Positions 6,983 through 15,539 of a DNA stretch of 39,170 bases are shown one piece after another. The stretch is from Oscillospiraceae bacterium. Its GTDB lineage: Bacteria > Bacillota > Clostridia > Oscillospirales > CAG-272. The notes under the pieces were generated by a model. That model saw only the letters and a program-made list of their open reading frames with translations, did no database searches and was not told the origin of the DNA. Position 1 is the stretch's first letter; the number at the start of each line of letters is the position of its first letter. The position numbers and the translations under genes are program-made. Location: contig SVSH01000017.1 of NCBI GenBank assembly GCA_015064395.1, positions 1 through 39,170 on the forward strand, given 5' to 3'.

Positions 6983-7648
6983 ATGAAGCTACTGATGAGT
7001 GCTCTGACCAAATTCGTTTTGGGGCTTGTCCTCGTGGGGGCAATGCTCTTTTTGCCCGCATGGACGCTCGACTACCCCGGCGCGTGGCTGTTTTTGGGAC
7101 TTTTGTTTATCCCTATGCTCCTCATGGGCGCGGTGATGCTCATGAAAGCCCCTGCGCTGCTGGAAAAGCGACTGGACGGCAAGGAAAAAGAAAAGGCGCA
7201 ACGAGGCGTCGTGGCGTTCTCGGGGCTGATGTTCCCCGCAGGGTTTATCCTCTCGGCACTCGATTTTCGCTACGGTTGGTCGCGCATCCCTCTTTGGCTG
7301 ACCGTTACAGCCTCGGCGCTGTTTCTCATCGGCTATGGGCTTTACGCCGAGGTCATGCGAGAAAACGCCTACCTCTCCCGCACCATCGAGGTACAGGAAA
7401 ACCAAACCGTCATTGACACGGGGCTGTACGGTATCGTCCGTCACCCCATGTATCTTGCCACACTACTTATTTTTCTGCCCCTGCCCCTGATTTTGGGTTC
7501 TTTTTTGGGGCTGATCCCCTTCGCACTGTATCCCATCATTATCGTCATTCGCATTTTCAATGAAGAAAAGATACTGACTGAAGGGCTTGTGGGCTACAGA
7601 GAGTACAAACAAAAGGTGAAATACCGTCTGATCCCTTTTGTCTGGTAA
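6983..7648 (+). CDS. Isoprenylcysteine methyltransferase-like membrane methyltransferase
   Basis: A 221-residue polytopic membrane protein of the ICMT/PEMT/NnrU-like family of SAM-dependent integral-membrane methyltransferases. About five hydrophobic segments are visible. The conserved C-terminal SAM-binding signature GLYGIVRHPMYLATLL is followed by RIFNEEKILTEGLVGYREYKQKVKYRLIPFVW, with the family's EE, YxxY and RxxP pattern. Bacterial members methylate lipids or small molecules; the substrate here is unknown. It starts 22 bases after the bile salt hydrolase stop and is probably cotranscribed with it. Confidence 0.87.
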   Translation: MKLLMSALTKFVLGLVLVGAMLFLPAWTLDYPGAWLFLGLLFIPMLLMGAVMLMKAPALLEKRLDGKEKEKAQRGVVAFSGLMFPAGFILSALDFRYGWSRIPLWLTVTASALFLIGYGLYAEVMRENAYLSRTIEVQENQTVIDTGLYGIVRHPMYLATLLIFLPLPLILGSFLGLIPFALYPIIIVIRIFNEEKILTEGLVGYREYKQKVKYRLIPFVW

Positions 7649-7675
7649 TAATTTCGCATTCGATGAGGCACAACC

Positions 7676-8290
7676 ATGAAAACAAAAAACTTTGAAAAGA
7701 CCCTGCCCGATGGCTACCGTCAGGTCATGCACATCAACGCAAAAGATGCCAAGATCGGCATCATTCTCAATCTGGTGGCTCTGCTCGTCGCGGCCATTGC
7801 CATGCTTGCTTTTCTCATTCCCGTCTTTATGGGCAAGATGGCGCTGCCCCTGCTCCCTGAGCAACTGATGCTCGTGTGCTCGGCATACGTCATTTTGACG
7901 GTAATTTTCATGGTCCTGCATGAATTGGTGCACGGCGCGGCTTACAAGCGCTTGACGGGGGAGAAGCTGACCTATGGCCTGAGCTGGAGCTGTGCGTTTT
8001 GCGGCGTTCCCAACATTTATACCTACCGCAAAACGGCCATCATCTCGCTCATCGCTCCCCTGGTGACCATCAGCCTATTCTTGCTCCCCTTGACCATCGT
8101 GCTCTACTTCGTGCATCCGCTGGCTTATTTGACATCGGCCTTGGTCTTTGTCACCCATTTAGGCGGCTGCGGCGGCGACGCCTGGATCTTTTTCCTGTTC
8201 CTGACCAAATTCAAAAACCCCGCAACGCTGATGCGCGACACGGGGCCCGAGCAGTTTTTCTACGTTCCCGAGCAGGATGAGAAAACATGA
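7676..8290 (+). CDS. DUF3267 membrane protein with HExxH motif
   Basis: A 204-residue membrane protein of the DUF3267 family. Hydrophobic segments lie at about residues 28-52, 66-82, 118-142 and 148-168. The metalloprotease-like motif HELVH is at residues 82-86 (zinc ligands H82 and H86, catalytic-type E83). The C-terminus has HLGGCGGDAWIFF and the characteristic ATLMRDTGPEQFFYVPE. Family members are presumed intramembrane or membrane-bound zinc proteases, but no substrate is established. The gene starts 27 bases after the ICMT-like gene. Confidence 0.85.
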   Translation: MKTKNFEKTLPDGYRQVMHINAKDAKIGIILNLVALLVAAIAMLAFLIPVFMGKMALPLLPEQLMLVCSAYVILTVIFMVLHELVHGAAYKRLTGEKLTYGLSWSCAFCGVPNIYTYRKTAIISLIAPLVTISLFLLPLTIVLYFVHPLAYLTSALVFVTHLGGCGGDAWIFFLFLTKFKNPATLMRDTGPEQFFYVPEQDEKT

Positions 8291-8309
8291 AGAAAGAAGA
8301 TTTCCACAC

Positions 8310-9152
8310 ATGAAACCAATTTGCGACCTCCACACCCATTCCCACTATTCCGACGGCACTTTTACGCCCGCCGCGCTGATCGACGAGGCCGAGCGGATCG
8401 GTCTTGCCGCCGTCGCGCTGTGCGATCACAACACGGTGCGCGGCTTGGATGAATTTCTCCTCGCGGCGCAAGGTCGGAGCGTGGAAGCCGTGCCCGGCAT
8501 CGAGCTTTCAACGGATTACGGGGATATCGAGCTCCATATGCTTGCCCTGTTTGTCCGCCCCGAGTATTACGAGGCGATGGACGCCCTCGTCGCGCAAATG
8601 GCCGAGAACAAGCAAAAGAGCAACCGCACACTGATCGAGGCACTCAGGACGCGCGGCTATGACATCACCTACGACGAGGTGTGTGCCACGGCCTGCGGCA
8701 ACGTCAACCGTGCCCATATCGGCGCCGTACTGACCCAAAAGGGCTACACGCCCTCCATTCAAGAGGCCTTTCGCACGTTGCTCTCGCCCTCTTGCGGCCT
8801 GTACGTTCCACCCCGGCGCCTTCCTGTGTTTGAGACCATCGAATTTATCCGTTCCATCGGGGCTGTCCCCGTACTGGCACACCCCTTTTTGCAGTTGGAC
8901 GAGGCAGGTCTGCGCGCATTTCTCAACCAAGCCAAAACACACGGTCTTGTCGGCATGGAAACACTGTATTCGACCTACGACGAGCAAACGACCGCCCTCT
9001 CCCGCGCCATCGCAGCCGAATATGGGCTATGTGAAAGCGGCGGCAGTGACTTCCACGGGGCAAGAAAGCCCGACATTGCCATGGGCACGGGACGCGGCAA
9101 CCTGAAAATTCCCTATGAATTTTTGCAAAAGTTAAAAGAATTTATCCGCTGA
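8310..9152 (+). CDS. PHP-domain metal-dependent phosphoesterase
   Basis: A 280-residue PHP-superfamily protein resembling YciV/RNase AM type phosphoesterases. Metal-binding blocks are CDLHTHSHYSDGTFTP, ALCDHNTVRGLDEF, PGIELSTDYGDIELHML, VLAHPFLQ and GGSDFHGARKPDIAMG. The start was placed at ATG 8310, which begins right at the conserved block. An in-frame ATG at 8277 would overlap the DUF3267 gene by 14 bases. Family members hydrolyse 3',5'-bisphosphates or trim RNA 5' ends; the exact substrate cannot be told from sequence. Confidence 0.87.
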   Translation: MKPICDLHTHSHYSDGTFTPAALIDEAERIGLAAVALCDHNTVRGLDEFLLAAQGRSVEAVPGIELSTDYGDIELHMLALFVRPEYYEAMDALVAQMAENKQKSNRTLIEALRTRGYDITYDEVCATACGNVNRAHIGAVLTQKGYTPSIQEAFRTLLSPSCGLYVPPRRLPVFETIEFIRSIGAVPVLAHPFLQLDEAGLRAFLNQAKTHGLVGMETLYSTYDEQTTALSRAIAAEYGLCESGGSDFHGARKPDIAMGTGRGNLKIPYEFLQKLKEFIR

Positions 9153-9164
9153 TAAGGAGCATAT

Positions 9165-9953
9165 ATGACCCGCACACTCATTATCCCCAATCTTGGCGAC
9201 TTCCCTACCTGCTATCGCCCCTTGCTGGACGGCGTGCGGGTATACGATAGCAGCTGCTCGCCCGAGGCGCGTGTGCTATATATCGAAAAGGACGAGGGGC
9301 TTTATCTCAAATCCGGTGCCGTCGGGACGCTTGAGCGCGAAGCGGCCATGACCCGTTTTTATCATGCCAGGGGACTTGGCACAGAAGTCCTCGATTATCG
9401 CACCGAGAATGGGCACGACTGGCTGCTGACCGTCCGTGTGCCGGGCGAGGATTGCACTCACGCTGACTACACGGCCGATCCCGAGCGCCTGTGCGATCTG
9501 ACGGCTACGCTACTGCGTGAACTGCACGAGTGCAACACGGCGGGCTGTCCCATCCCCGACCACACCTCTCGCTATCTCGCCCTGGCCGAGCACAATTATC
9601 GCCACGGCATCTACGATGCTTCCCTCTTCCCCGACAACTGGGGCTACGCCTCGGCGGGCGAGGCGTGGGAGGTCATTGCGACCGAGGGACACCGTTTGAA
9701 GACGGACACCCTGCTCCACGGTGACTATTGCCTACCCAACATCATGTTGGACAACTGGCAATTTTCAAAATTCATCGACGTAGGCAACGGCGGCGTGGGC
9801 GACCGTCACGTAGACCTGTTTTGGGGCGCGTGGTCGCTGTTCTTCAATCTCAAAACCGACCGCTACCGCGACCGTTTCTTCGACGCTTACGGGCGGGACA
9901 AGATTGACCTTAACATGCTGCGCATCGTCGCGGCGTGCGAGGTGTTTGGATAA
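9165..9953 (+). CDS. Aminoglycoside 3'-phosphotransferase-like kinase
   Basis: A 262-residue protein of the APH(3')/kanamycin kinase family. The N-lobe contains YLKSGAVGTLEREAAMTRFY (the Lys and Glu expected for ATP binding). The C-lobe has LLHGDYCLPNIMLDN (catalytic-loop H-G-D and Mg-binding Asn), FIDVGNGGVGDRHVDLFW (the ID-G block) and LLRELHECNTAGCP. The usual GRxGVADR reads GNGGVGDR. Composition matches the neighbours and no mobile element is near, so it looks like a resident gene. It might phosphorylate an aminoglycoside or another small alcohol; resistance is not established by sequence alone. Confidence 0.85.
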   Translation: MTRTLIIPNLGDFPTCYRPLLDGVRVYDSSCSPEARVLYIEKDEGLYLKSGAVGTLEREAAMTRFYHARGLGTEVLDYRTENGHDWLLTVRVPGEDCTHADYTADPERLCDLTATLLRELHECNTAGCPIPDHTSRYLALAEHNYRHGIYDASLFPDNWGYASAGEAWEVIATEGHRLKTDTLLHGDYCLPNIMLDNWQFSKFIDVGNGGVGDRHVDLFWGAWSLFFNLKTDRYRDRFFDAYGRDKIDLNMLRIVAACEVFG

Positions 9954-9982
9954 TTACTACTCAACAAAAGGAGATCACTCTC

Positions 9983-10378
9983 ATGACAGACCTCGAAAAA
10001 GCAAAGGAATTTTTCGCCGCCGATCGTTACGCGACCGAGGTGACGGGCATTGACATCGTCGCCGTGGGCGAGCACTATGCCAAGTGCGCACTGACCCTGA
10101 AGGAGCATCATACAAACGCCGTCGGGCACGTCATGGGCGGTGTACTGTTCACGCTGGCCGATTTCGTCTTCGGCATTGCCGCCAATTTTGAAGCACCCTC
10201 GCCCACCGTCACCGTCAGCTCCAACATTCACTTTCTATCTTCCCCGCGCGGACGCCTCATCTATGGCGAGTCCAAGCTGCTCAAGGACGGCAAGAGAAGC
10301 TGTTTTTATGAGATCACGGTAAGTGACGAGGACGGCACTCCCGTGGCCATCGTGACGATGAACGGGATGCATCTTTGA
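9983..10378 (+). CDS. PaaI-family hotdog-fold thioesterase
   Basis: A 131-residue single hotdog domain of the PaaI/YdiI acyl-CoA thioesterase type. The long helix region reads NAVGHVMGGVLFTLADFVFGIAAN, with the GGVLFTLAD catalytic block. It is followed by SSNIHFLSSPRGRLIYGESKLLKDGKRSCFYEITV and a terminal strand GTPVAIVTMNGMHL. AAAAGGAG ends about 10 bases before ATG 9983. Substrate acyl-CoA is unknown; hydrolysis of aryl- or short acyl-CoA is typical of the family. It is the last gene of the rightward run and is closed by a strong terminator. Confidence 0.88.
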   Translation: MTDLEKAKEFFAADRYATEVTGIDIVAVGEHYAKCALTLKEHHTNAVGHVMGGVLFTLADFVFGIAANFEAPSPTVTVSSNIHFLSSPRGRLIYGESKLLKDGKRSCFYEITVSDEDGTPVAIVTMNGMHL

Positions 10379-10386
10379 ATGGATAA

Positions 10387-10428
10387 AAAACACTGCCCAA
10401 TCTTCTCTCGAGGATTGGGCAGTGTTTT
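10387..10428. terminator. Bidirectional intrinsic terminator between the thioesterase and ftsZ units
   Basis: A perfect 12-bp stem (10391-10402 with 10413-10424) encloses a 10-base loop. It is flanked by AAAA on the left and TTTT on the right, so it can end transcription from both the rightward thioesterase run and the leftward ftsZ unit. Confidence 0.93.
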
Positions 10429-10440
10429 GCTATTTATAAC

Positions 10441-10761
10441 TTAAAGTTCATCGATACCACTCGTGTCTTCCAGCTTGCGGTTGACAAGAAAGCGATACAG
10501 CACCGAGGAAGAAAAGTTCGGTTTCTGACGGGGATTTTGTTCGGACTCCGCCGTCTGCTCGTCCGACTGCCACGGGTCATCCAGCATCTGCTTCGATGCG
10601 GGGCGATCTTCCCATACGTCCTCGTCCGCCTCGGGGCTTGTCCCCTCCTCGTCCGCTATGGGCTCGTCAAACGCGCCTGTGTCGTCCTTCTGAACGAAGG
10701 TATCGTCCAAAGGCTCTTGTGTATTAGCCTCTTCTGGTCGTGCCTCTGCCGTTTCCTGCAC
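10441..10761 (-). CDS. Small acidic ORF overlapping the ftsZ 3' end
   Basis: A 106-codon frame, +1 relative to ftsZ, overlaps the last 38 bases of ftsZ and ends just before the terminator. The product is strongly acidic (many E/D, for example [16 protein letters not shown]), low-complexity for about 80 residues, and ends in a more ordered [17 protein letters not shown] segment. The only start near the beginning is GTG 10761, which lacks a ribosome site; an in-frame TTG after the ftsZ stop is an alternative. It could be a translationally coupled small protein, or a FtsZ extension made by +1 frameshifting. No family recognised. Confidence 0.4.
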   Translation of the reverse strand: MQETAEARPEEANTQEPLDDTFVQKDDTGAFDEPIADEEGTSPEADEDVWEDRPASKQMLDDPWQSDEQTAESEQNPRQKPNFSSSVLYRFLVNRKLEDTSGIDEL

Positions 10762-11860
10762 GAAATAAGCCCATGATATCGTTGATATCCATGTCCTCCT
10801 CGTCCTTCACGGGAGCGGCAGCCTCTGCCTCAGCAGCAGCCTTAGCCTCCATGTTTGCCTTGGTGACAGCGGGATGCTCCTTGATCATCTGGCGCTCCTC
10901 GTCCGTCTCAGCAAAGCCGGTAGCGATGATGGTGATCTTCATCTCGTCATCCAGATCGGGATCGAAGGCAACACCCCAGATAATGCTTGCATCGGGATGT
11001 GCTTCTGCGGCGATCATTTCGGATGCCTGGTTGACCTCCTCCAGACCTACGTCGGGAGAAACGGTGATGTTGATCAGGATACCGTGAGCACCCGAGATGG
11101 AGCTCTCAAGCAGCGGGCTGAAAACGGCAGCACGAGCAGCTGCTTCTGCCTTATCCTTACCGGTAGCGGAGCCAACACCCATGTGAGCGTAGCCTGCGTC
11201 CTTCATAACGGAGGTTACGTCAGCAAAGTCGAGGTTGATGAAGCCGGGAACGTTGATCAGATCGGAAATGGACTGAACGCCGCGGCGCAGAACGTCATCT
11301 GCCACCTCAAAGGCGTTAGCCAGCGTGATGCGGGTGTCAGACACCTGACGCAGACGGTCGTTGGGGATAACAACCAGCGAGTCTACGTACTTACGCAGCT
11401 CGGAGATACCCTTCTCCGCCTGCTCTGCTCTGCGCTTGCCCTCAAAGGAGAAGGGCTTGGTTACGATACCGATGGTGAGAATACCCAGCTCGTGTGCAGC
11501 ACGTGCAACGACAGGAGCGGCACCCGTACCGGTACCACCGCCCATACCGGCGGTAACGAACACCATATCGGCGTCCTTGAGCATAGCCTTGATGTCCTCG
11601 ATGGACTCTTCAGCCGCACGAGCGCCAACCTCAGGGTTAGCACCGGCGCCCCATCCCTTGGTGTACTTCTCACCAATGATGATGTGGCTGCTGGCCTCGC
11701 TGTGGCGGATGACCTGACGGTCGGTATTAACTGCTACGAAATGTACGCCGCGAATATTGGTTGCGATCATACGGTTGACTGCGTTGTTACCGCCGCCACC
11801 GACACCGATCACTTTAATATTTACGCCGCAATCATTGGTTGCTTCAGGTTCGAAAGTCAT
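10724..11860 (-). CDS. ftsZ: Cell division protein FtsZ
   Basis: A 378-residue tubulin-like GTPase that forms the Z-ring. Visible are [24 protein letters not shown], the tubulin signature [27 protein letters not shown], the T7-loop region [13 protein letters not shown] and a variable linker rich in Ala/Glu. The C-terminal peptide [10 protein letters not shown] with a basic tail aligns with the usual DIPTFLR-type tail, so the protein seems complete. The usual GLGAGANP reads [14 protein letters not shown] precedes the ATG. It has its own promoter and no ftsA upstream. Confidence 0.97.
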   Translation of the reverse strand: MTFEPEATNDCGVNIKVIGVGGGGNNAVNRMIATNIRGVHFVAVNTDRQVIRHSEASSHIIIGEKYTKGWGAGANPEVGARAAEESIEDIKAMLKDADMVFVTAGMGGGTGTGAAPVVARAAHELGILTIGIVTKPFSFEGKRRAEQAEKGISELRKYVDSLVVIPNDRLRQVSDTRITLANAFEVADDVLRRGVQSISDLINVPGFINLDFADVTSVMKDAGYAHMGVGSATGKDKAEAAARAAVFSPLLESSISGAHGILINITVSPDVGLEEVNQASEMIAAEAHPDASIIWGVAFDPDLDDEMKITIIATGFAETDEERQMIKEHPAVTKANMEAKAAAEAEAAAPVKDEEDMDINDIMGLFRAGNGRGTTRRG

Positions 11861-11967
11861 AGTAAAAACCCTCCAATACGTTATTTATTCCATATCCGCA
11901 TACTTTACTGTCCGAACAGGGTGTTTTTCCTGCCGATAGTAGCGGACATGAGTATACTTCATACTAT

Positions 11968-11996
11968 ATGATACAATTTTTTCTTGGATTTTGCAA
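11968..11996 (-). promoter_or_regulatory. Promoter of ftsZ
   Basis: On the minus strand TTGCAA (11996-11991) and TATCAT (11973-11968) have a 17-base spacer. It lies in the AT-rich 191-base gap between ftsQ and ftsZ, leaving a leader of roughly 100 nt. The gap also contains a GTATAC/AGTAT-rich imperfect palindrome at 11952-11973 that could be an operator, but no known factor is recognised. Confidence 0.7.
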
Positions 11997-12051
11997 TACC
12001 TTTTTGAATTTTTTTCGTAATTTTTTTCACAAAATCACATATTTTTTGCAT

Positions 12052-12960
12052 TTATTGGCCCGCAGGCGGCAAAGGGCGCAGGCTTACACGGAAAAAGTCA
12101 TCCACATCGACCCTCAGCGTCTCATCGACGTGACCGTGAAAGTCACGATACGTTTCGATGGCATCCATGGCCGTGCGCAGCTGTCGCTGGGGCGAGGTGC
12201 ATTCGTGCAGGGCGATCACCGTGCCGTCCGAAAGGGTGAGCTGGACGTTGTACGGGTCATTCATATCCAGACGAACCGGTGGAGTCTCGGGGCACAAGGA
12301 AAGAGCGGCCTCCAGGATCGCACTCACTTTACCAACGGCTGTTGGATTGCCACGATAGGTATCTCCCGGTGTCATTGTCTGTTCATCATCCCTGGGAAAC
12401 AGCTCAAACGCGACCTGACATAAGGACATGCCAATTACATCCCTTTGCCCGAGCTCAAGGACTCTCATATGCTCGTCCAAAAGAGCGACCTGCCCGTCTC
12501 CCATCTCCAGGGCAAAGAGCGGTGTCCGTTCGGTCACGACAATGGTCACCTGCCCGCGAAGAGTTCGCTCCACGGACACGGTAGCAAGATAGGGCATATT
12601 CCGGAGCAGGCGCTGCTCGGTCTCATCCGGTGCCGTCGAAAGCAGCTCGTCACCAACGGCGATTCCCGCCATATCCAGGATCGCCTGCTCGTCATAGTGC
12701 GAGGCACCGACGGCGTATACACCCTGCACGCGCAGCAGCAACAAGAGCGGAACGGCAGCAGCTAAAGCAATGGCGCAGACGGCGCACAGCAACATGGCAC
12801 GGCGGATCCACACCCGTCCCAGCTGACGCAAAAACCCCTGCTCGGATGTCCAAGGCGCATCCGACTGCGCATGCCGATGCGAATCGGAACGCAGAACCGG
12901 AAGCTCCTCCGAACGTGACAGCTCTTCCGATCGTTCACTTGGCTGACGCTGATCCTTCAT
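12052..12960 (-). CDS. ftsQ: Cell division protein FtsQ/DivIB
   Basis: A 302-residue bitopic membrane protein of the divisome. A charged cytoplasmic N-terminus of about 52 residues is followed by one membrane segment (residues about 55-77), a POTRA domain (about 78-147: VYAVGASHYDEQAILDMAGIAVGD, LLRNMPYLATVSVERTLRGQVTIVVTERTP) and an FtsQ/DivIB beta domain (LLDEHMRVLELG, VRLDMNDPYNVQLTLSDG). GGGAGGGA precedes the ATG. It lies at the usual site between murG and ftsZ, but murB is missing. It has its own promoter inside the murG terminator. Confidence 0.9.
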   Translation of the reverse strand: MKDQRQPSERSEELSRSEELPVLRSDSHRHAQSDAPWTSEQGFLRQLGRVWIRRAMLLCAVCAIALAAAVPLLLLLRVQGVYAVGASHYDEQAILDMAGIAVGDELLSTAPDETEQRLLRNMPYLATVSVERTLRGQVTIVVTERTPLFALEMGDGQVALLDEHMRVLELGQRDVIGMSLCQVAFELFPRDDEQTMTPGDTYRGNPTAVGKVSAILEAALSLCPETPPVRLDMNDPYNVQLTLSDGTVIALHECTSPQRQLRTAMDAIETYRDFHGHVDETLRVDVDDFFRVSLRPLPPAGQ

Positions 12961-12991
12961 TCCGTTCCCTCCCTTCTTGCTTCATACTTTT

Positions 12992-13020
12992 ATTATACAC
13001 CAAAAAGACGACGATGGCAA
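12992..13020 (-). promoter_or_regulatory. Promoter of ftsQ
   Basis: On the minus strand TTGCCA (13020-13015) and TATAAT (12997-12992) are separated by 17 bases. The -35 box overlaps the downstream arm of the murG terminator hairpin, so folding of the upstream transcript and initiation for ftsQ use the same DNA. Confidence 0.75.
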
Positions 13021-13040
13021 GCCCCAAGACCTGCCATCGT
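13004..13040 (-). terminator. Terminator after murG
   Basis: Read leftward, a perfect 9-bp stem (13040-13032 with 13019-13011) is followed by CGTCTTTTTGG. It lies 17 bases past the murG stop. The T-run is short, so read-through into ftsQ is possible. Confidence 0.7.
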
Positions 13041-13056
13041 TCCAACATTCGACGTT

Positions 13057-14196
13057 TTATTTTCTTTTTTTGCTTTTACTCTTGTCAACAGCCGCCAAAA
13101 TATGCTCGTAGATCAGGCGGTTGGCGTCAAGGCTGGCAAAGGCCGAGATATTCTCTTGCAATTCGCGTCTCTTATGGGCATCGTCCAGCAGAGAGATGAC
13201 CGCGCGAGAAAGCGCGCCCGATTCAAAATCCTTTTCCTCCACCAAAAGCGCGGCGTTGCGATCGGCCATGGCCGTTGCATTGCGAAGCTGATGATTGTCG
13301 GCAACGAAAGGCGAGGGGATGACCACCGAGGCCTTACCCATACGCGCGATCTCGGACAGGCTCATCGCGCCCGCACGAGTGATGACGACGTCAGCAGCGG
13401 CAACCTGCAAGGGCATATCGTAGATATAATCCTTAACCAAAACATTGGGACACTGATCCAAGCCATACTCCCGGCACATGCGCTCGGCACTCTCGATGTT
13501 TTTCGTGCCGGCCGACAGCACAAAGCGGGTGTTGGGGCGGGTGGGAGCCAACAGGCGAAGCATATCCAGCACCGCCGCATTGACCGTGGCAGAGCCGTGC
13601 GAGCCGGACGAGCAAAGAAGAAGCATCTCGTCCTCTGAAAGCTCGAGCTTCTGTCGCGCCTGCTCCTTGGAGATCGAGCCGAAGCCGCCGCGCAACGGGT
13701 TGCCGACGACCAGGCACTTTTTCTTTTTCTGCAGATATTGCTCCGTCTCGGCAAAATTCAACAGGATGGTATCGACGCTGTGCTGCAGCATCTTGACCGC
13801 AAGTCCAGGCTGGCAGTTGGACTCATGCACCATGGTGGGAATGCCCGCGATAGCCGCCGCACGCAACAGGGGCCAGCAGACGTATCCGCCCGTGCCGATG
13901 ACGACATCGGGTCGAAAATCCTCCAGGATACTTTTTGTCTTTTTGCTGTGGGGCGAGGTGATCGCCATCATCAAGGCCTTGATATTGGCAAGGGACAGCG
14001 AGCGACGGATGCCCTGGCTCTCCACATAATACAAGGGATAGCCTGCCCGCGGGACAAGATCGCATTCCTTGCCCCCCTTGACGCCGACAAACGCGATCTC
14101 GGCATCGGGCTGATTTTGACGAATGGTATCGGCAATGGCGATGGCGGGATTGACGTGTCCGCCCGAGCCGCCGCCCGTCAATAACACACGAAGCAT
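13057..14196 (-). CDS. murG: UDP-GlcNAc:lipid I GlcNAc-transferase MurG
   Basis: A 379-residue GT28 glycosyltransferase that turns lipid I into lipid II on the cytoplasmic face of the membrane. The glycine-rich loop LLTGGGSGGHVNPA, the second loop VIGTGGYVCWPLL, VHESNCQPG, CSSGSHGSATVN and the UDP-GlcNAc site VVITRAGAMSLSEI with PSPFVADNHQLRNA are all present. The C-terminus is Lys-rich (KSKSKKRK), suiting contact with the membrane. GGAGACAG precedes the ATG. It follows ftsW directly. Confidence 0.96.
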   Translation of the reverse strand: MLRVLLTGGGSGGHVNPAIAIADTIRQNQPDAEIAFVGVKGGKECDLVPRAGYPLYYVESQGIRRSLSLANIKALMMAITSPHSKKTKSILEDFRPDVVIGTGGYVCWPLLRAAAIAGIPTMVHESNCQPGLAVKMLQHSVDTILLNFAETEQYLQKKKKCLVVGNPLRGGFGSISKEQARQKLELSEDEMLLLCSSGSHGSATVNAAVLDMLRLLAPTRPNTRFVLSAGTKNIESAERMCREYGLDQCPNVLVKDYIYDMPLQVAAADVVITRAGAMSLSEIARMGKASVVIPSPFVADNHQLRNATAMADRNAALLVEEKDFESGALSRAVISLLDDAHKRRELQENISAFASLDANRLIYEHILAAVDKSKSKKRK

Positions 14197-14247
14197 AAAA
14201 CTGTCTCCTTCCCCCGCAATGCGGTCAAAGTGTTGATGATTTCGTCC

Positions 14248-15507
14248 TTATTTTTCAACGTAAGAAAATCTTGAAATGTTGAGCACGATGCCCATCTCAA
14301 AGATCTGAATGGCCAGGGCCGTTCCGCCCGAGCTGAAAAAGGGCAAGGATATGCCCGTATTGGGCATGGAATTGGTCACGACGGCGATGTTGAGCGCCGC
14401 CTGCAATGCGGTCTTGAAGACAATGCCGTAGACCACAAGTGCGCTGAACTTATCGGGCGCCTTGGCCGCGATCTGAAAGCCCCGCCAAACGAGCAGAGCA
14501 AACAGAAGCAGTACGGTGATAGCCCCGAAAAAGCCGAGCTCTTCGCAAATAATGGTAAAAATGAAGTCGTTTTGGGGTTCGGACACGTAGCCAAACTTCT
14601 GGCGGCTGTTGCCAAGCCCCAGACCAAACAAACCACCCGAGCCGATGGCGTACAAGCCCTGCAGAGTCTGCCAGGCCTCGCCCAGCGGGTCCATCTGATC
14701 AATGTGCAGCCAAAGCTGAATACGGGTGTCGGCATAGCTGGAGAAGGCCACAAGGGCCACACCGCCAAGGACGACAATTCCCGCCAGCAAAAGCAACCAC
14801 TTCATTTTGGTGCCGCCCATGTACATGACCACGGCGCCGATCATGGCAATGATCATCACGCCCGAAATATGCTTCTCCGCCGCGACGAGCAACACGACAA
14901 TGCCCATACAGATGCCGGGCAGAAGCACGCCGTACCGGAAGTTACCGCCGAAGCGGTGATCGGACATGATCTTCTTTTCGTATTTACTCATGAGCAACGC
15001 CAGCATCATGACCACGCCCACCTTAGCAATCTCGGAAGGCTGGATGGTAATGGGGCCGATGGCGATCCAACGCTGGGCATCGCCCTCGCTGGCACCGAAA
15101 ACCAAAACGAGCATCAAAAGCAGGATGGATGCGCCGTAGGTACAAACACCAAACAGGCGCCAGAACCAAGGGCGGGACTGCAGCACGAAGGGCACGGTCA
15201 CCGCAACCGCGATGGCAACGAACATCAAATGTCGCTTGATGTAATACAGGCTGTCTCCTTTATGCTGTACACCGTAGATGGAGCTTGCGCTGTAGGCCAT
15301 GATAATGCCATACAGCACCAGTGCGATCACGATGAGCAAAAAGCTCATATCCACACTGCCCTGCACCAGCGGCAGCTTTCTTTTTTGTCCTTCGGGATGA
15401 AGGGGCTCCTGATAGATAGGATCCTTATGTGCGCGACGCATACTGCCACGATGAAAAGCGGAGGGTGTCTTTTGTACCTGGTCTTGCGTGACCTTGTCGT
15501 CGTACAT
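14248..15507 (-). CDS. ftsW: FtsW/SpoVE-type SEDS peptidoglycan polymerase
   Basis: A 419-residue SEDS-family membrane protein (FtsW/RodA/SpoVE) that polymerises lipid II together with a class B PBP. An approximately 60-residue charged N-terminus precedes about ten hydrophobic segments. Signature blocks are the GDAQRWIAIGPITIQPSEIAK-type loop (near residue 130), GLYAIGSGGLFGLGLGNSRQK, PEPQNDFIFTIICEELGF-like (SEPQNDF here) and GISLPFFSSGGTAL. Position between mraY and murG fits SpoVE/FtsW. GGAGGG precedes the ATG. Vegetative and sporulation roles cannot be separated from sequence. Confidence 0.94.
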   Translation of the reverse strand: MYDDKVTQDQVQKTPSAFHRGSMRRAHKDPIYQEPLHPEGQKRKLPLVQGSVDMSFLLIVIALVLYGIIMAYSASSIYGVQHKGDSLYYIKRHLMFVAIAVAVTVPFVLQSRPWFWRLFGVCTYGASILLLMLVLVFGASEGDAQRWIAIGPITIQPSEIAKVGVVMMLALLMSKYEKKIMSDHRFGGNFRYGVLLPGICMGIVVLLVAAEKHISGVMIIAMIGAVVMYMGGTKMKWLLLLAGIVVLGGVALVAFSSYADTRIQLWLHIDQMDPLGEAWQTLQGLYAIGSGGLFGLGLGNSRQKFGYVSEPQNDFIFTIICEELGFFGAITVLLLFALLVWRGFQIAAKAPDKFSALVVYGIVFKTALQAALNIAVVTNSMPNTGISLPFFSSGGTALAIQIFEMGIVLNISRFSYVEK

Positions 15508-15539
15508 CTACTCACCCTCCCCTAAAATTTTGATTTTTA

